Below the pieces are notes generated by a model. The model did no database searches. It saw only the letters and a program-made list of their open reading frames with translations, and was not told the DNA's origin. A program made the translations under genes and the position numbers. From assembly GCA_017468365.1 (NCBI GenBank), contig JAFUIS010000010.1:1-64000 (forward strand): a stretch of 64,000 nucleotides of DNA, in the 5' to 3' direction. Of the stretch, positions 7,758 to 16,722 are shown one piece after another (position 1 is the stretch's first letter; every line of letters starts with the position of its first letter). The stretch comes from Oscillospiraceae bacterium (lineage in GTDB: Bacteria; Bacillota; Clostridia; Oscillospirales; Ruminococcaceae).

Positions 7758-8819
7758 ATGGAAAAGAAAACCGTTGCTCTGCTTTTCGGCGGAGTTTCAA
7801 GCGAATATGACGTTTCGTGCATGTCTGTTTCTTCCGTTTGGGAAAACGTTGACCGCGAAAAATATGAACCCGTTCTCATAGGAATCACCCGCGAAGGCGA
7901 ATGGCTTCTTTATGACGGCGATATCGAAAAAGTCCGCAAAGGCGAATGGGATAAAGACTCCCGCCACATAAAAAGAGCCTTCATCTGCCCCGACAGAAGT
8001 GTTCACGGCGCAATGGTAGAAAACGAAAGCGGCTGGGATATCCTTCAGATAGACGTTGTCTATCCCGTTCTTCACGGAAAAAACGGCGAAGACGGAACCA
8101 TGCAGGGCCTTCTTGAAATCGCGGGCCTTCCTTATGTCGGCTGCAAAGTTCTTGCTTCCGCCGCATGCATGGATAAAGACGTCTGCCACACCCTTCTTGA
8201 AGGAGCGGGCATTGCCCAGGTAAAATGGCTCACTTATTATAAGGAAGCCGTCGATTTTGAAGCCGCCGCAAAAGAAACCGATGAAAAACTCGGCTGGCCG
8301 GTTTTCGTAAAACCCGCAAATGCCGGCTCTTCCGTCGGCATCACCAAAGTAAAATCTGCCGAAATGCTCAAAGAAGCAATGGAACTTGCTTTTGAGCACG
8401 ACGTAAAAATCATCATCGAAGAAGCCGTGCAAAGTCCCATCGAAGTGGAATGCGCCGTGCTCGGAAACGAAGAACTCCTTGTGGGAGGCCCCGGCGAGAT
8501 CGTTCCCGCAGATGAATTTTACAGTTATGATGCAAAATACTATAACGATGAAAGCGAAACCTTCCTCAATGCCCGAATCCCGGACGAAATGGCAGAAGAA
8601 ATCCGCGAAACCGCAAAGCGTGCCTATAAGATCCTCGGCTGCAAAGGACTTACAAGGGTCGACTTTCTCGTAAACGGCGAAACCGGAAAAATCATTCTCA
8701 ACGAACCCAACACCCTTCCGGGTTTCACCAATATCTCCATGTATCCCAAGCTCATCATGAACACCGGCATGACCTATGCCCAGCTTATCGATAAGCTTCT
8801 GGAACTTGCCTGCGAATAA
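7758..8819 (+). CDS. ddl: D-alanine--D-alanine ligase
   Basis: 353 residues with the ATP-grasp fold. It joins two D-alanines for peptidoglycan precursors in the cytosol. Seen: N-terminal LLFGGVSSEYDVS (about 9-21), the HGKNGEDG loop (about 112-119), FVKPANAGSSVG (about 184-195) and the metal/substrate end LNEPNTLPGFT (about 314-324). The D-Ala-D-Ala versus D-Ala-D-Lac preference cannot be decided by eye with certainty; no vanH or vanX lies nearby. It is followed by murI, so both D-amino-acid steps for wall synthesis are clustered. Confidence 0.95.
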   Translation: MEKKTVALLFGGVSSEYDVSCMSVSSVWENVDREKYEPVLIGITREGEWLLYDGDIEKVRKGEWDKDSRHIKRAFICPDRSVHGAMVENESGWDILQIDVVYPVLHGKNGEDGTMQGLLEIAGLPYVGCKVLASAACMDKDVCHTLLEGAGIAQVKWLTYYKEAVDFEAAAKETDEKLGWPVFVKPANAGSSVGITKVKSAEMLKEAMELAFEHDVKIIIEEAVQSPIEVECAVLGNEELLVGGPGEIVPADEFYSYDAKYYNDESETFLNARIPDEMAEEIRETAKRAYKILGCKGLTRVDFLVNGETGKIILNEPNTLPGFTNISMYPKLIMNTGMTYAQLIDKLLELACE

Positions 8820-8872
8820 AAACCTCACGCTGAGGAAAAAGTATTTCACCTTTCAAGAAAGGTCATGATTTT

Positions 8873-9685
8873 ATGGATAACAGACCAATAGGCGTTTTTG
8901 ATTCCGGTCTCGGCGGACTTACCGCCGTCCGCGAACTTCGGCGGATCCTTCCCGGCGAAGACATCGTCTTTTTCGGCGATACCGGAAGAGTTCCCTACGG
9001 AAGCAGAAGCCCCCACATCATAAAAGAATATGCGAAACAGTGCATGGATTTTCTTGAAAAACAGGATGTCAAAATGATACTGGTCGCCTGCGGGACCGTA
9101 AGTTCCGTCCTCGGCGAAGATATCGGAAAGGGAAGAAGCGTTCCCTGCATGGGCGTTCTTGAACCCACGGTAAAAGCCGCTGTTTCCACCACCAAAAACA
9201 AGAACATCGGCCTTATCGCCACCGCAACCACCGTTGCAAGCGGCTCTTACGAAAGTCTTACCGCAAAGCTTCTTCCGGAAGCAAACTTTACCGGAAAAGG
9301 CTGTCCGCTTTTCGTTCCGCTTGTGGAAAACGGATATTTTTCTTCCGACTGCGAAGTGACAAGGCTTGTTGCAAAGGATTATCTTGCCGCCTTTGACGGA
9401 AAGGATATCGATACCCTTATCCTCGGCTGTACCCACTATCCCTTGCTTTATAATCTCATCGATTCAATAACCGAACACAAACTCAACCTCATTGATTCCG
9501 GAAAAGAAGCCGCCCTTGCCGCAAAAGAACTTATGGAAGAAAAGGACATGCTCACCGGAACAAGAAAAATCGGCGCAATGCGCTTTTTCGTAACGGATAA
9601 AGTCGAAGGCTTTGCAAAACTTGGAAAAGAATTTCTGGGCGAAGAACTTTTCGACGTAACAAGAATCGAAATCGACGAACTTTAA
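8873..9685 (+). CDS. murI: Glutamate racemase with altered first active-site motif
   Basis: 270 residues. It converts L- to D-glutamate for peptidoglycan. Seen: GVFDSGLGGLTAV (about 5-17), GDTGRVPYGSRS (about 33-44), the first catalytic Cys in ACGTVSS (about 73-79) and the second in LGCTHYPLL (about 182-190). Most MurI proteins have Cys-Asn-Thr at the first site; here the Asn is Gly. Both catalytic cysteines remain, so activity is expected. The ATG is preceded by AGAAAGG. It is adjacent to ddl in what appears to be one operon. Confidence 0.92.
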   Translation: MDNRPIGVFDSGLGGLTAVRELRRILPGEDIVFFGDTGRVPYGSRSPHIIKEYAKQCMDFLEKQDVKMILVACGTVSSVLGEDIGKGRSVPCMGVLEPTVKAAVSTTKNKNIGLIATATTVASGSYESLTAKLLPEANFTGKGCPLFVPLVENGYFSSDCEVTRLVAKDYLAAFDGKDIDTLILGCTHYPLLYNLIDSITEHKLNLIDSGKEAALAAKELMEEKDMLTGTRKIGAMRFFVTDKVEGFAKLGKEFLGEELFDVTRIEIDEL

Positions 9686-9704
9686 AAAAAGGAACACCGC
9701 AAAA

Positions 9705-10142
9705 ATGAAAAAAGATGTGATGATTTTCATAAAAGGCACCCAGGAAGTGGACGGCGAAAAAGATACCATCGAGTTCATGACCCGGGGACGCTATTATAAA
9801 AGGCGCGACGTTCTCTATCTTGCCTATGACGAAATGGACGAAGAGGACACCGAACCCACAATGAAGACCCTTCTCAAAATCGAAGGGGACAGCCGCGTTA
9901 CCATGACCCGAAGCGGCAAAAGAAACCAGCAGCTTATAATTGAAAAAGGCGAACGCCACCAGTGCCATTACGACAACGGTTTTGACGATTGGATGATGGG
10001 CATCCACGGTTACGGAATCGAAAACGGGCTGGAAGATAACGGCGGTACCCTCAATTTTAAATATTCCATGGATATAAACGCCATGTTCTCAAGCGAAAAC
10101 GAAGTTAACATAGTAGTCAAGGAGTGTGAAGAAAATGCGTAA
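9705..10142 (+). CDS. DUF1934 family protein (YwiB-like)
   Basis: 145 residues with the beta-rich lipocalin-like pattern of DUF1934/YwiB: an N-terminal KDVMIFIKGTQ strand, MTRGRYYKRRDVLYLAY (about 26-42) and a repeated strand arrangement to YSMDINA. In Bacillus subtilis ywiB precedes argS, and here the same order holds, with an 8-base overlap with argS. Function unknown; the conserved linkage with argS suggests a translation-related role, by inference only. No signal peptide or membrane segment. Confidence 0.8.
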   Translation: MKKDVMIFIKGTQEVDGEKDTIEFMTRGRYYKRRDVLYLAYDEMDEEDTEPTMKTLLKIEGDSRVTMTRSGKRNQQLIIEKGERHQCHYDNGFDDWMMGIHGYGIENGLEDNGGTLNFKYSMDINAMFSSENEVNIVVKECEENA

Positions 10143-11874
10143 CTTAGTGGCGGAAGCCAAAGCGCAGTACAAAGAGCTTATCGAAAAAGCAATAAAAGAG
10201 GCAATTGCCGCCGGTGAACTTCCCGAAGGCGAAATTCCCGCTTTCAATATCGAAATTCCCGCCGACAACAAAAACGGCGACCTTGCTTCAAACGTGGCAA
10301 TGGTTTCCGCAAAAGCTTTCAGAAAAGCACCCCGCCAGATAGCCGAAGCTATCGTTTCCCACCTTTCTGTTGAAGGAACCTATTTTGAAAAAGCCGAAGT
10401 CGCAGGTCCCGGCTTCCTCAACGTTTTCTATGCACCCCATTGGTTTGCAGAAACCGTTTCCGCAGTTCTCACCGAAAAAGAGACCTACGGCACCAGCAAC
10501 ATGGGCGAAGGCAAAAAAATAATGGTCGAATTTGTTTCCGCAAACCCCACCGGCCCCATGCATATGGGCAACGCCCGCGGCGGTGCAATCGGTGACGGTC
10601 TTGCCGAAGCAATGAAATGGTGCGGTTATGACGTAACCCGCGAATTTTATATCAACGACGCCGGCAACCAGATCGAAAAATTCGGAAAATCCCTTGAAGC
10701 AAGATATCTCCAGCTCCACCTTGGCGAAGACGCAATCGAATTCCCCGAAGACGGTTACCACGGCGAAGATATCAAAGTCCGCGCAAAAGAATTCACCGAA
10801 CTTAACGGCGACAAATATGTTAACGCAGATTCCGCCGAAAGAAAAAAAGCTCTCGTTGCCTATGCTCTTCCCGCAAACGTCGAAGGCCTTCAGCGCGACC
10901 TGGGAAAATACCGCATCAACTATGACGTATGGTTCCGCGAAAGCAGCCTTTATAACGACGGTTCCATCGACAAAGTCGTAAAGATCCTTACCGAAAAAGG
11001 CCTTACTTATGAAAAAGACGGCGCTCTTTGGTATAAAAACGCCGAAGTTCTTACCGAACGTTTCAAAAAAGAAGGCAAAACCGATAAACAGATAGAAGCT
11101 CTTGAACTTAAAGACGACGTAATTATCCGCGCAAACGGAAACCCCACCTATTTTGCAGGCGATATCGCTTACCACTACAACAAATTTGCAGAACGCGGAT
11201 TCGATAAAGTAATCAACGTCTGGGGTGCAGACCACCACGGCCACGTCGCAAGACTTCAGGGCGCAATGGATGCTGTCGGTCTTGACGGAAGCAAGCTTGA
11301 CGTTGTTCTTATGCAGATGGTCGAACTTATGCGTGACGGAAAACCCGAAAAAATGAGCAAACGTACCGGTAAAGCAATCACCCTTACCGACCTTCTTGAC
11401 GAAGTTCCGATCGATGCGGCCCGCTTCCTATTCAATATGCGCGAGCCCAACACCCACCTTCTTTTCGACCTTGGTCTTGCGGTAAAGAACACCAACGATA
11501 ACCCCGTTTATTACGTTCAGTATGCCCATGCAAGAATCTGCTCAATTCTCCGCGGACTTGCGGAAGAAGGCGTTCAGGTAAAAGAGGATATTTCCTGTTA
11601 CACCTACACCGAACCGGAAGAATTTGCCCTTGTTACCGAGCTTGCAAAATTCCCCGGCGAAATCCAGGAATCCGTAAAAACCTATGATCCTTCCAGAATT
11701 ACCAAATACGCAATCGAAGTTGCAACCATGTTCCACAAATTCTATAACGCATGCCGCTGCCGCTGCGAAGATGAGGACAGAATGTACGCAAGAATGGCTC
11801 TTGCCGCAGCAACCAAAGTTGTTATCAAAAACGTTCTCACCATGCTCAAAGTTTCCGTTCCGGAATCTATGTAA
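10135..11874 (+). CDS. argS: Arginyl-tRNA synthetase
   Basis: 579 residues. It charges tRNA-Arg; class Ia. The HIGH-like motif is in NPTGPMHMGNARGG (about 135-148), KMSKR sits near residue 407, and the C-terminal anticodon-binding DALR-type helix bundle ends near KVSVPESM. The N-terminal ADD domain (about 1-110) is present. I chose ATG 10135, ten bases after AAGGAG; a GTG at 10126 lies too close to that site. The gene overlaps DUF1934 by 8 bases, implying translational coupling. A strong terminator follows. Confidence 0.96.
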   Translation: MRNLVAEAKAQYKELIEKAIKEAIAAGELPEGEIPAFNIEIPADNKNGDLASNVAMVSAKAFRKAPRQIAEAIVSHLSVEGTYFEKAEVAGPGFLNVFYAPHWFAETVSAVLTEKETYGTSNMGEGKKIMVEFVSANPTGPMHMGNARGGAIGDGLAEAMKWCGYDVTREFYINDAGNQIEKFGKSLEARYLQLHLGEDAIEFPEDGYHGEDIKVRAKEFTELNGDKYVNADSAERKKALVAYALPANVEGLQRDLGKYRINYDVWFRESSLYNDGSIDKVVKILTEKGLTYEKDGALWYKNAEVLTERFKKEGKTDKQIEALELKDDVIIRANGNPTYFAGDIAYHYNKFAERGFDKVINVWGADHHGHVARLQGAMDAVGLDGSKLDVVLMQMVELMRDGKPEKMSKRTGKAITLTDLLDEVPIDAARFLFNMREPNTHLLFDLGLAVKNTNDNPVYYVQYAHARICSILRGLAEEGVQVKEDISCYTYTEPEEFALVTELAKFPGEIQESVKTYDPSRITKYAIEVATMFHKFYNACRCRCEDEDRMYARMALAAATKVVIKNVLTMLKVSVPESM

Positions 11875-11893
11875 TGCGAAGATAAACACAAAA

Positions 11894-11926
11894 AAATCCC
11901 GCTCATCGAGCGGGATTTTCTTTTTC
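11894..11926 (+). terminator. Terminator of the thpR-argS operon
   Basis: Eleven-base stem AAATCCCGCTC (11894-11904) with GAGCGGGATTT (11908-11918), three-base loop, then a T-rich tail. Confidence 0.88.
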
Positions 11927-11988
11927 TGCAACAAAACTCCGCCCTTGGGTTACTTAATAGATGAATAAGTAAAAAGGCGGTGCTTTTT

Positions 11989-13089
11989 ATGAAAAAACTT
12001 TTTGCATTTCTGCTTTTCCTTTCACTTCTGCTTTGCGGCTGCAATGCCGAAGAACCGGGCGAACCCGTTTCCGAACCCACTCAAAAAGAAGAACAAAGCG
12101 AACTTGTTTTCGAACCCCTTCCGCAGGAAGAACCCGAGGACGAAATGTCCGAAAAAGATTATATCTGGGAAAACCTCGTTGCAGAAATCGAGGAAAAAGG
12201 CTTTTCCGAAGCCGACCTTGAAAAACTCGAAAGCGAAGGCTATAAGCGCGAAGAACTTAAAGAAATGTCCCCGGATAAAGTCGCCCTGCATATAGAAATG
12301 TCCCGGGACGGAGTCGGAAAAGAAACCGTCGACCTCGCCCTTTCGCTCCTTTCCGACGAAGATTCCTATAACAGCAAAAAGCTTGTCATAACCGGAACTT
12401 CCGGAACGAAAAACGGCGGAATAATCGAAAAATTCATCGAAAACGTCGAAAAAAACGAGGTTGCCGCCGCTTACGGAATCATGGCCGGATATACCATGCC
12501 CTATTATTTTGAACTCACTTTCGAACCGGACGGCTTCATAAACCTTGTCCAGATTTATAAAAACGGTTTTTGCACCGCCGAGTTTTCCGAAATTTACGAT
12601 ACCGAAACCTTCTGGTGCTTTTCCGGTGAAAAAGGGGAATTTTCAGTTCCGAAAATGAAACTTTATTGGGAAGAAAAACCACAGTTTTCCGAAGAAGCCG
12701 CCGCCGCTTTTTTCATTACCCCGGAAAAAGCCATTGAAACCGCGCAAAAAATAATGCTTTCCGGAGACGGCAAAGCAATTGCGGAACCGGAAGATAATTC
12801 AAAAAGGCTCTTCGGTTCCTATTGCGAAATCCAGGAAAAAGATTATTCCGAATCCGCAAGCGATTATTTCAAAGAACTTGTGCCGAACTATGAAGGAACT
12901 TTCGATATAGACGGAAAACCGTATCACCTCATCTATTTTTATGACGGCGATACCGTACCCGAAAATTTTATCGGCTATTCCTATTACGTTTCCGCCGAAA
13001 ACGCCGAAATAATTTTCACCGTCAGCATGGTGAACGGCGAACTCCACCCCATCGCTTTTCTTCCAAAACCGCTTTTGGTGCTCAAATAA
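11989..13089 (+). CDS. Lipoprotein of unknown function
   Basis: 366 residues. A signal peptide MKKLFAFLLFLSLLLC ends in lipobox LLCGC, so the mature protein would be a lipid-anchored cell-surface protein starting at Cys near residue 16. A Glu/Pro-rich linker follows (to about 50). Then comes a helical EKDYIWENL...EMSPDK stretch and a region around 125-195 (GTKNGGIIEKFIENVEKNE...) resembling DUF4362-type lipoproteins, a weak match from memory. The C-terminal half is beta-rich with many aromatic residues. ATG 11989 has AAAAAGGCGG upstream. It stands alone between two promoters; no partner suggests a role. Confidence 0.75.
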   Translation: MKKLFAFLLFLSLLLCGCNAEEPGEPVSEPTQKEEQSELVFEPLPQEEPEDEMSEKDYIWENLVAEIEEKGFSEADLEKLESEGYKREELKEMSPDKVALHIEMSRDGVGKETVDLALSLLSDEDSYNSKKLVITGTSGTKNGGIIEKFIENVEKNEVAAAYGIMAGYTMPYYFELTFEPDGFINLVQIYKNGFCTAEFSEIYDTETFWCFSGEKGEFSVPKMKLYWEEKPQFSEEAAAAFFITPEKAIETAQKIMLSGDGKAIAEPEDNSKRLFGSYCEIQEKDYSESASDYFKELVPNYEGTFDIDGKPYHLIYFYDGDTVPENFIGYSYYVSAENAEIIFTVSMVNGELHPIAFLPKPLLVLK

Positions 13090-13110
13090 AAAACGCTCCT
13101 TGTTAATTTC

Positions 13111-13139
13111 TTTACAAAAAACGGATAATATATTATACT
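13111..13139 (+). promoter_or_regulatory. Promoter of the SDR gene
   Basis: TTTACA (13111-13116), 17-base spacer, TATACT (13134-13139), 37 bases before the start codon. Confidence 0.7.
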
Positions 13140-13175
13140 GTCCTTATAACGATTTTAAAAAGGAGATTTTTTAAA

Positions 13176-13970
13176 ATGAAACTTGAAAACAAAGTCGCAA
13201 TCGTAACCGGCGGTGCCATGGGCAACGGACTCGGCATCGTAAAGGTCTTCCTCAAATACGGCGCAAAGGTCGCAATTTTTGATTACAGCGAAGAAGTGAC
13301 CGCAGTCACCGAAAAATTCCGCGCAGAAGGATACGAGGTTTCCGGATATCTTTGTGACGTCCGCGACAGCGAAATGATCAAAAAATGCGTCGATGACGTC
13401 ATCGAAAAATATGGCACCGTTGATATCCTTGTCAATAACGCGGGAATCGCATGGCTCGATACCTTTATGAACACCGACGATAAGCTTCGCGACGCTCATT
13501 TCGACATCAACATCAAGGGTCCCTGGAACATGGCAAAAGCCGTCGTTCCCACCATGATGGAAAAGAAAAAAGGCGCAATAGTAAACCTTTCTTCCGTAAC
13601 CGGACCCCTTGTTGCAGACCCGGGCGAAGTTGCATACGCCACCACCAAAGGCGCTCTTATGGGTTTTACCAAAGGTCTTGCGGCTGAACTTGTTTCCTAT
13701 GGAATAAGAGTAAACGCCATCCAGCCCGGATATATCATGACCCCCATGGTCGAAGGCATTGCAAAAGCTTCCGACGCAAACGACCCCGAAAGCGTTATCA
13801 AAGGAATCGGCTCCGGAATCCCCATGGGAAGACTTGGTACCATTGAAGAACTCGGCGAACTTGCCGCGTTTCTTGCCTGTGACGAATCCAGCTATATCAC
13901 CGGCCAGGGAATCGTCATCGACGGCGGTTCCACCATGCCCGAAACTTCAAGCGTCGGCGTAACCGAATAA
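13176..13970 (+). CDS. Short-chain dehydrogenase/reductase (classical SDR, UcpA/FabG-like)
   Basis: 264 residues with the full set of SDR motifs. The cofactor loop is TGGAMGNGLG (about 11-20), the acidic strand end is CDVRD (about 64-68), NNAG is near 90-93, the catalytic Ser is in NLSSVTG (about 140), and Tyr and Lys are in YATTK (about 154-158). The NAD or NADP choice is suggested by Asp in FDYS at the end of beta-2 (NAD-type), an inference. It ends with GQGIVIDGGST, typical of FabG-like enzymes. The substrate is not identifiable; the gene is monocistronic, with its own promoter and a terminator behind it. Confidence 0.88.
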   Translation: MKLENKVAIVTGGAMGNGLGIVKVFLKYGAKVAIFDYSEEVTAVTEKFRAEGYEVSGYLCDVRDSEMIKKCVDDVIEKYGTVDILVNNAGIAWLDTFMNTDDKLRDAHFDINIKGPWNMAKAVVPTMMEKKKGAIVNLSSVTGPLVADPGEVAYATTKGALMGFTKGLAAELVSYGIRVNAIQPGYIMTPMVEGIAKASDANDPESVIKGIGSGIPMGRLGTIEELGELAAFLACDESSYITGQGIVIDGGSTMPETSSVGVTE

Positions 13971-13990
13971 TTTTTTGATAAAACAAAAAA

Positions 13991-14025
13991 CGAGCACGGA
14001 GATGAAACTCCGTGCTCGATTTTTT
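13991..14025. terminator. Terminator between SDR gene and NUDIX gene, bidirectional
   Basis: Eleven-base stem CGAGCACGGAG (13991-14001) with CTCCGTGCTCG (14008-14018), then a T-run. It contains the GAGCAC/GTGCTC word found in several hairpins of this window. Confidence 0.88.
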
Positions 14026-14443
14026 ACATTCCTCTTCGCTCGATAAAATCCATCGCTTTTGCAATAAGGTTTTTGTCGTTGCGGAAGGTAACGGCTTCAT
14101 AAGCCGCGTGGATCTCCATCCACTGAAGTTCGCTTACTTCTTCCTCCTGGGGATGAAGAGTGGATTCGTTAAGGGTGAATCCGATAAAATAAATGACCTG
14201 TTTTTTAACGTTGGGCTTGGGCGAATATTCAACTGCCTCGCGGAAACCTTCGCGAAGAAAAACGCGAAGTCCGGTCTCTTCACGAATTTCGCGAAGAGCG
14301 GTTTCCATTTCGGTCTCGCCGGCTTCCATGTGACCTTTTGGGAAGGACCAATGGCCGCCGCAGCGGTGTTTGAGCAGAAGGATGTGGGTCTCGCCGTCAT
14401 GCTCGCGATAAATAAGGCCACCACAGGATTTTTCGTGCTTCAT
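14024..14443 (-). CDS. NUDIX hydrolase, probable diadenosine tetraphosphate (Ap4A) hydrolase type
   Basis: 139 residues. The NUDIX box GHMEAGETE...REIREETGL (about 37-59) is complete, with the REEE-type metal ligands. The strands before it, SCGGLIYR and GGHWSFPKGH, resemble asymmetric Ap4A hydrolases more than MutT. The start is ATG at 14443 (minus), with TAGGAG eight bases upstream; a longer in-frame extension lacks a ribosome-binding site. One of three NUDIX genes within 4.5 kb. The substrate assignment is inference. Confidence 0.82.
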   Translation of the reverse strand: MKHEKSCGGLIYREHDGETHILLLKHRCGGHWSFPKGHMEAGETEMETALREIREETGLRVFLREGFREAVEYSPKPNVKKQVIYFIGFTLNESTLHPQEEEVSELQWMEIHAAYEAVTFRNDKNLIAKAMDFIERRGM

Positions 14444-14576
14444 TTTAAAATCTCCTATTTTGGCAAAACTTTCACTGATTATAATAATATCACCTTTGGC
14501 CTTTCTGTTCAAGTATTTATCCGCTAAAAAACCTTTGCCCCGGGCAAATATTTACAAAAAGTTCCTTTCTTAAAAG

Positions 14577-14605
14577 TTTACGGAACTTATGAAAAGTGCT
14601 ATAAT
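14577..14605 (+). promoter_or_regulatory. Promoter of the small lipoprotein gene
   Basis: TTTACG (14577-14582), 17-base spacer, TATAAT (14600-14605) with extended TG at 14597-14598. Confidence 0.72.
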
Positions 14606-14636
14606 CAAAAAAGCAAAATTAAAAGGAGAAACAAAA

Positions 14637-15263
14637 ATGAAAAAACTGCTTGCAATTCTTATTGCCCTTATGATGATTTTAAGCCTTTGCGCCTGTTCCG
14701 AAGAAAAAGTCGGCGAAGGCGAAGAGGAAACCATAGAGATCACTCCCGCACGCGGCGCCGTTGAAAACGGAAATTTCAAAAACGAAGCTTTCGGAGTTTC
14801 CTTCGAAGCCGGCGAAAACTGGTATTTCCTCACCGATGAAGAAATAGCCACCGCCATGGGCGTTGCCGCCGAAGAAATGTACGGCGAAGGCGCCGAAATC
14901 ACCGGCGACCATATCTATGACCTTTACTGCGTCAAAAACGAAACCAACGCGACCGTTTCCGTAAACCACGAAAACCTCGGTTCCATTTCCGAATTTACCG
15001 ACGCCAACTATTATCTTGAAACCGTAATGACCCAGCTTCTTTCTTCCGGAGTCCAGAACGGCGTTGTCGATGCGATAATTTCCGAAATCGAAGTTTCCGG
15101 AATCACCGCACCCTGCCTTGATATCGTTCTTGAATACAGCGGCACAACCATTTACCAGAAGCTCATTACAAAACAGTCCGGCGACTGGATGACCACCGTC
15201 ACCATGGCTTCTCTTGACGAGGCGGAACTTTCCGACCTTATCGCAAAACTTTCCTTTGAATAA
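14637..15263 (+). CDS. Small lipoprotein of unknown function
   Basis: 208 residues. Signal peptide MKKLLAILIALMMILSL with lipobox LCAC (Cys at residue 20) gives a membrane-anchored surface protein. An acidic Glu-rich linker follows, then a globular domain from about 45 (GNFKNEAFGVSFEAGENWYF) to the end. That domain resembles the secreted PsbP-like/DUF1795 type in its pattern of a fold read as 'feagenWyfltdeei', but I cannot name it securely. It has its own promoter and terminator, so it is monocistronic. ATG is preceded by AAAAGGAG. Confidence 0.75.
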   Translation: MKKLLAILIALMMILSLCACSEEKVGEGEEETIEITPARGAVENGNFKNEAFGVSFEAGENWYFLTDEEIATAMGVAAEEMYGEGAEITGDHIYDLYCVKNETNATVSVNHENLGSISEFTDANYYLETVMTQLLSSGVQNGVVDAIISEIEVSGITAPCLDIVLEYSGTTIYQKLITKQSGDWMTTVTMASLDEAELSDLIAKLSFE

Positions 15264-15271
15264 AAAAGCAT

Positions 15272-15302
15272 AAAAAAGGGGCGCGAAAGCGCCTCTTTTT
15301 TA
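15272..15302 (+). terminator. Terminator of the small lipoprotein gene
   Basis: GGCGC (15280-15284), GAAA tetraloop, GCGCC (15289-15293), flanked by an A-run and a T-run of six. Confidence 0.85.
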
Positions 15303-15360
15303 TGTCCGTATCCGCCGTAATATGCTATAATTATTTTATCAAAAACAAAGGAGGTGCAAA

Positions 15361-16230
15361 ATGAAACAAAAGGCTCTTTTTCCGTTTTTGTCCGCAATAC
15401 TTATTTTCGGAACCGTCGGGATTTTCAGAAAATTCATGCCGTTCCCTTCGGGAATGATTGCCGCCGCAAGGGGCTTTGTGGGCGCTCTGGTAATCTTTGC
15501 TTTTCTTTTGGTAATCGGGCATCCGTTTTCGTTTAAAGCCGTAAAAGAGCGCCTGGGGCTTCTCTGCCTTTCGGGAATGCTTATGGGCTTCAACTGGATG
15601 CTCCTTTTCGAAAGTTATAACCACACTTCTGTCGCCGCGGCGACGCTTTGCTACTATATGGCGCCGGTCATCGTTATTGCACTTTCGCCTTTTATTTTTA
15701 AGGAACACCTCGGAACAAAAAAGATCCTTTGCGTTTTTGCCGCGGTTTTCGGAATGGTGCTCGTTTCCGGAGTGCTTGAAACGGGCCTTGCCTTTTCCGA
15801 GCTAAAAGGCGTTATCCTTGCGCTGGGTGCGGCTTTTCTTTATGCTTTTGTTGTCATCACCAACAAAAAACTTTCAAAAGTTCCCGCAATGGAGCGCACC
15901 GCGATCCAGCTTTTAAGTGCGGCAATTGCGGTTTTGCCCTATTCTGTGCTCACCGAAACGGTGGCAAAGGAACAGTTCACCTTCGGCGCGGTTCTGGTGC
16001 TCATCACCGTCGGAATCCTTCATACGGGCGTTGCCTACGTGCTCTATTTTGAAAGCATCGGGAAATTAAAGGCCCAGACCGCCGCAATTTTCAGCTATCT
16101 CGACCCCGTTGCGGCAATAATCCTTTCCGCTGCGGTGCTCAAAGAAAAAATCGGCGCCGCAGAAATAATCGGAACGGTGCTCATTCTCGGTTCTGCGGTT
16201 TTAAGCGAAATTTCCACCGAAAAAGGCTGA
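15361..16230 (+). CDS. EamA/DMT-family membrane transporter
   Basis: 289 residues, hydrophobic throughout, with about ten membrane segments and two EamA repeats (about 5-135 and 150-284). The second repeat's last helices (GKLKAQTAAIFSYLDPVAAI, then VLKEKIGAAEIIGTVLIL) carry the typical Pro/Glu pattern. It acts in the cytoplasmic membrane; the substrate (amino acid or metabolite export) cannot be told. An AGGAGG ribosome-binding site precedes ATG, and a TATAAT with extended TG lies at 15325-15330. GTG-CTC codon pairs are unusually frequent in this gene. Confidence 0.88.
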   Translation: MKQKALFPFLSAILIFGTVGIFRKFMPFPSGMIAAARGFVGALVIFAFLLVIGHPFSFKAVKERLGLLCLSGMLMGFNWMLLFESYNHTSVAAATLCYYMAPVIVIALSPFIFKEHLGTKKILCVFAAVFGMVLVSGVLETGLAFSELKGVILALGAAFLYAFVVITNKKLSKVPAMERTAIQLLSAAIAVLPYSVLTETVAKEQFTFGAVLVLITVGILHTGVAYVLYFESIGKLKAQTAAIFSYLDPVAAIILSAAVLKEKIGAAEIIGTVLILGSAVLSEISTEKG

Positions 16231-16347
16231 TTTTTTTGCTGAAATCAACAGATTTCAAAAACCTTGTTGTTCAAATCCTTTTCCGAAAAAGTTATAATTT
16301 GTCCTGCAAAAACAAAAAAACTTTACCGAAAAAGGAGAAAATAAAAT

Positions 16348-16701
16348 ATGAACACCGATAAAATTTACGCAGAATCCGTCGCAAAAGAATATGCACCCAA
16401 AAACAATTCCAAAATCGTCGCCCTCAAAAAACTTGACCGCAAAGCAAAACGTCCCGCCGAAATTTTTGCCTATACCTTCGGCATTGTTTCCGCACTTGTT
16501 GCCGGCACCGGAATGTGCCTTGCAATGCAGGTTATCGGAAGCGGCATCGCAATGATGGTCCTCGGAATCGTTGTCGGTGTCATCGGCTTTGCCGGCACCG
16601 CTGTGAACTATTTCATCTATAAAAAACTCCTTGAAAAAGGAAAGGCAAAATATGCCTTTGAAATCGTTGAACTTGCAAAAGAGATCAGCGGAGAAGAATA
16701 A
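16348..16701 (+). CDS. Small two-helix membrane protein of unknown function
   Basis: 117 residues. A basic N-terminal part (to about 40) is followed by two membrane helices (about 44-66 and 69-91) and a charged C-terminal helix. Similar small Firmicute proteins are sometimes labelled dihydropteridine reductase in databases; I see no reductase motif and regard that label as unsafe. It sits directly upstream of a TetR-type regulator (22-base gap), so the two may form one transcript. ATG is preceded by AAAAAGGAG. Confidence 0.72.
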   Translation: MNTDKIYAESVAKEYAPKNNSKIVALKKLDRKAKRPAEIFAYTFGIVSALVAGTGMCLAMQVIGSGIAMMVLGIVVGVIGFAGTAVNYFIYKKLLEKGKAKYAFEIVELAKEISGEE

Positions 16702-16722
16702 AAAAGAAAAGAGGGTCCTTGC

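Noticed and set aside
7758..8819. Vancomycin-resistance ligase (VanA/VanB type)
   Set aside because: No vanH, vanX or vanRS genes accompany it and it lies with murI and argS; ordinary Ddl is the better reading.
16348..16701. Database-style label dihydropteridine reductase
   Set aside because: The sequence is a small two-helix membrane protein with no dinucleotide-binding or reductase motif.
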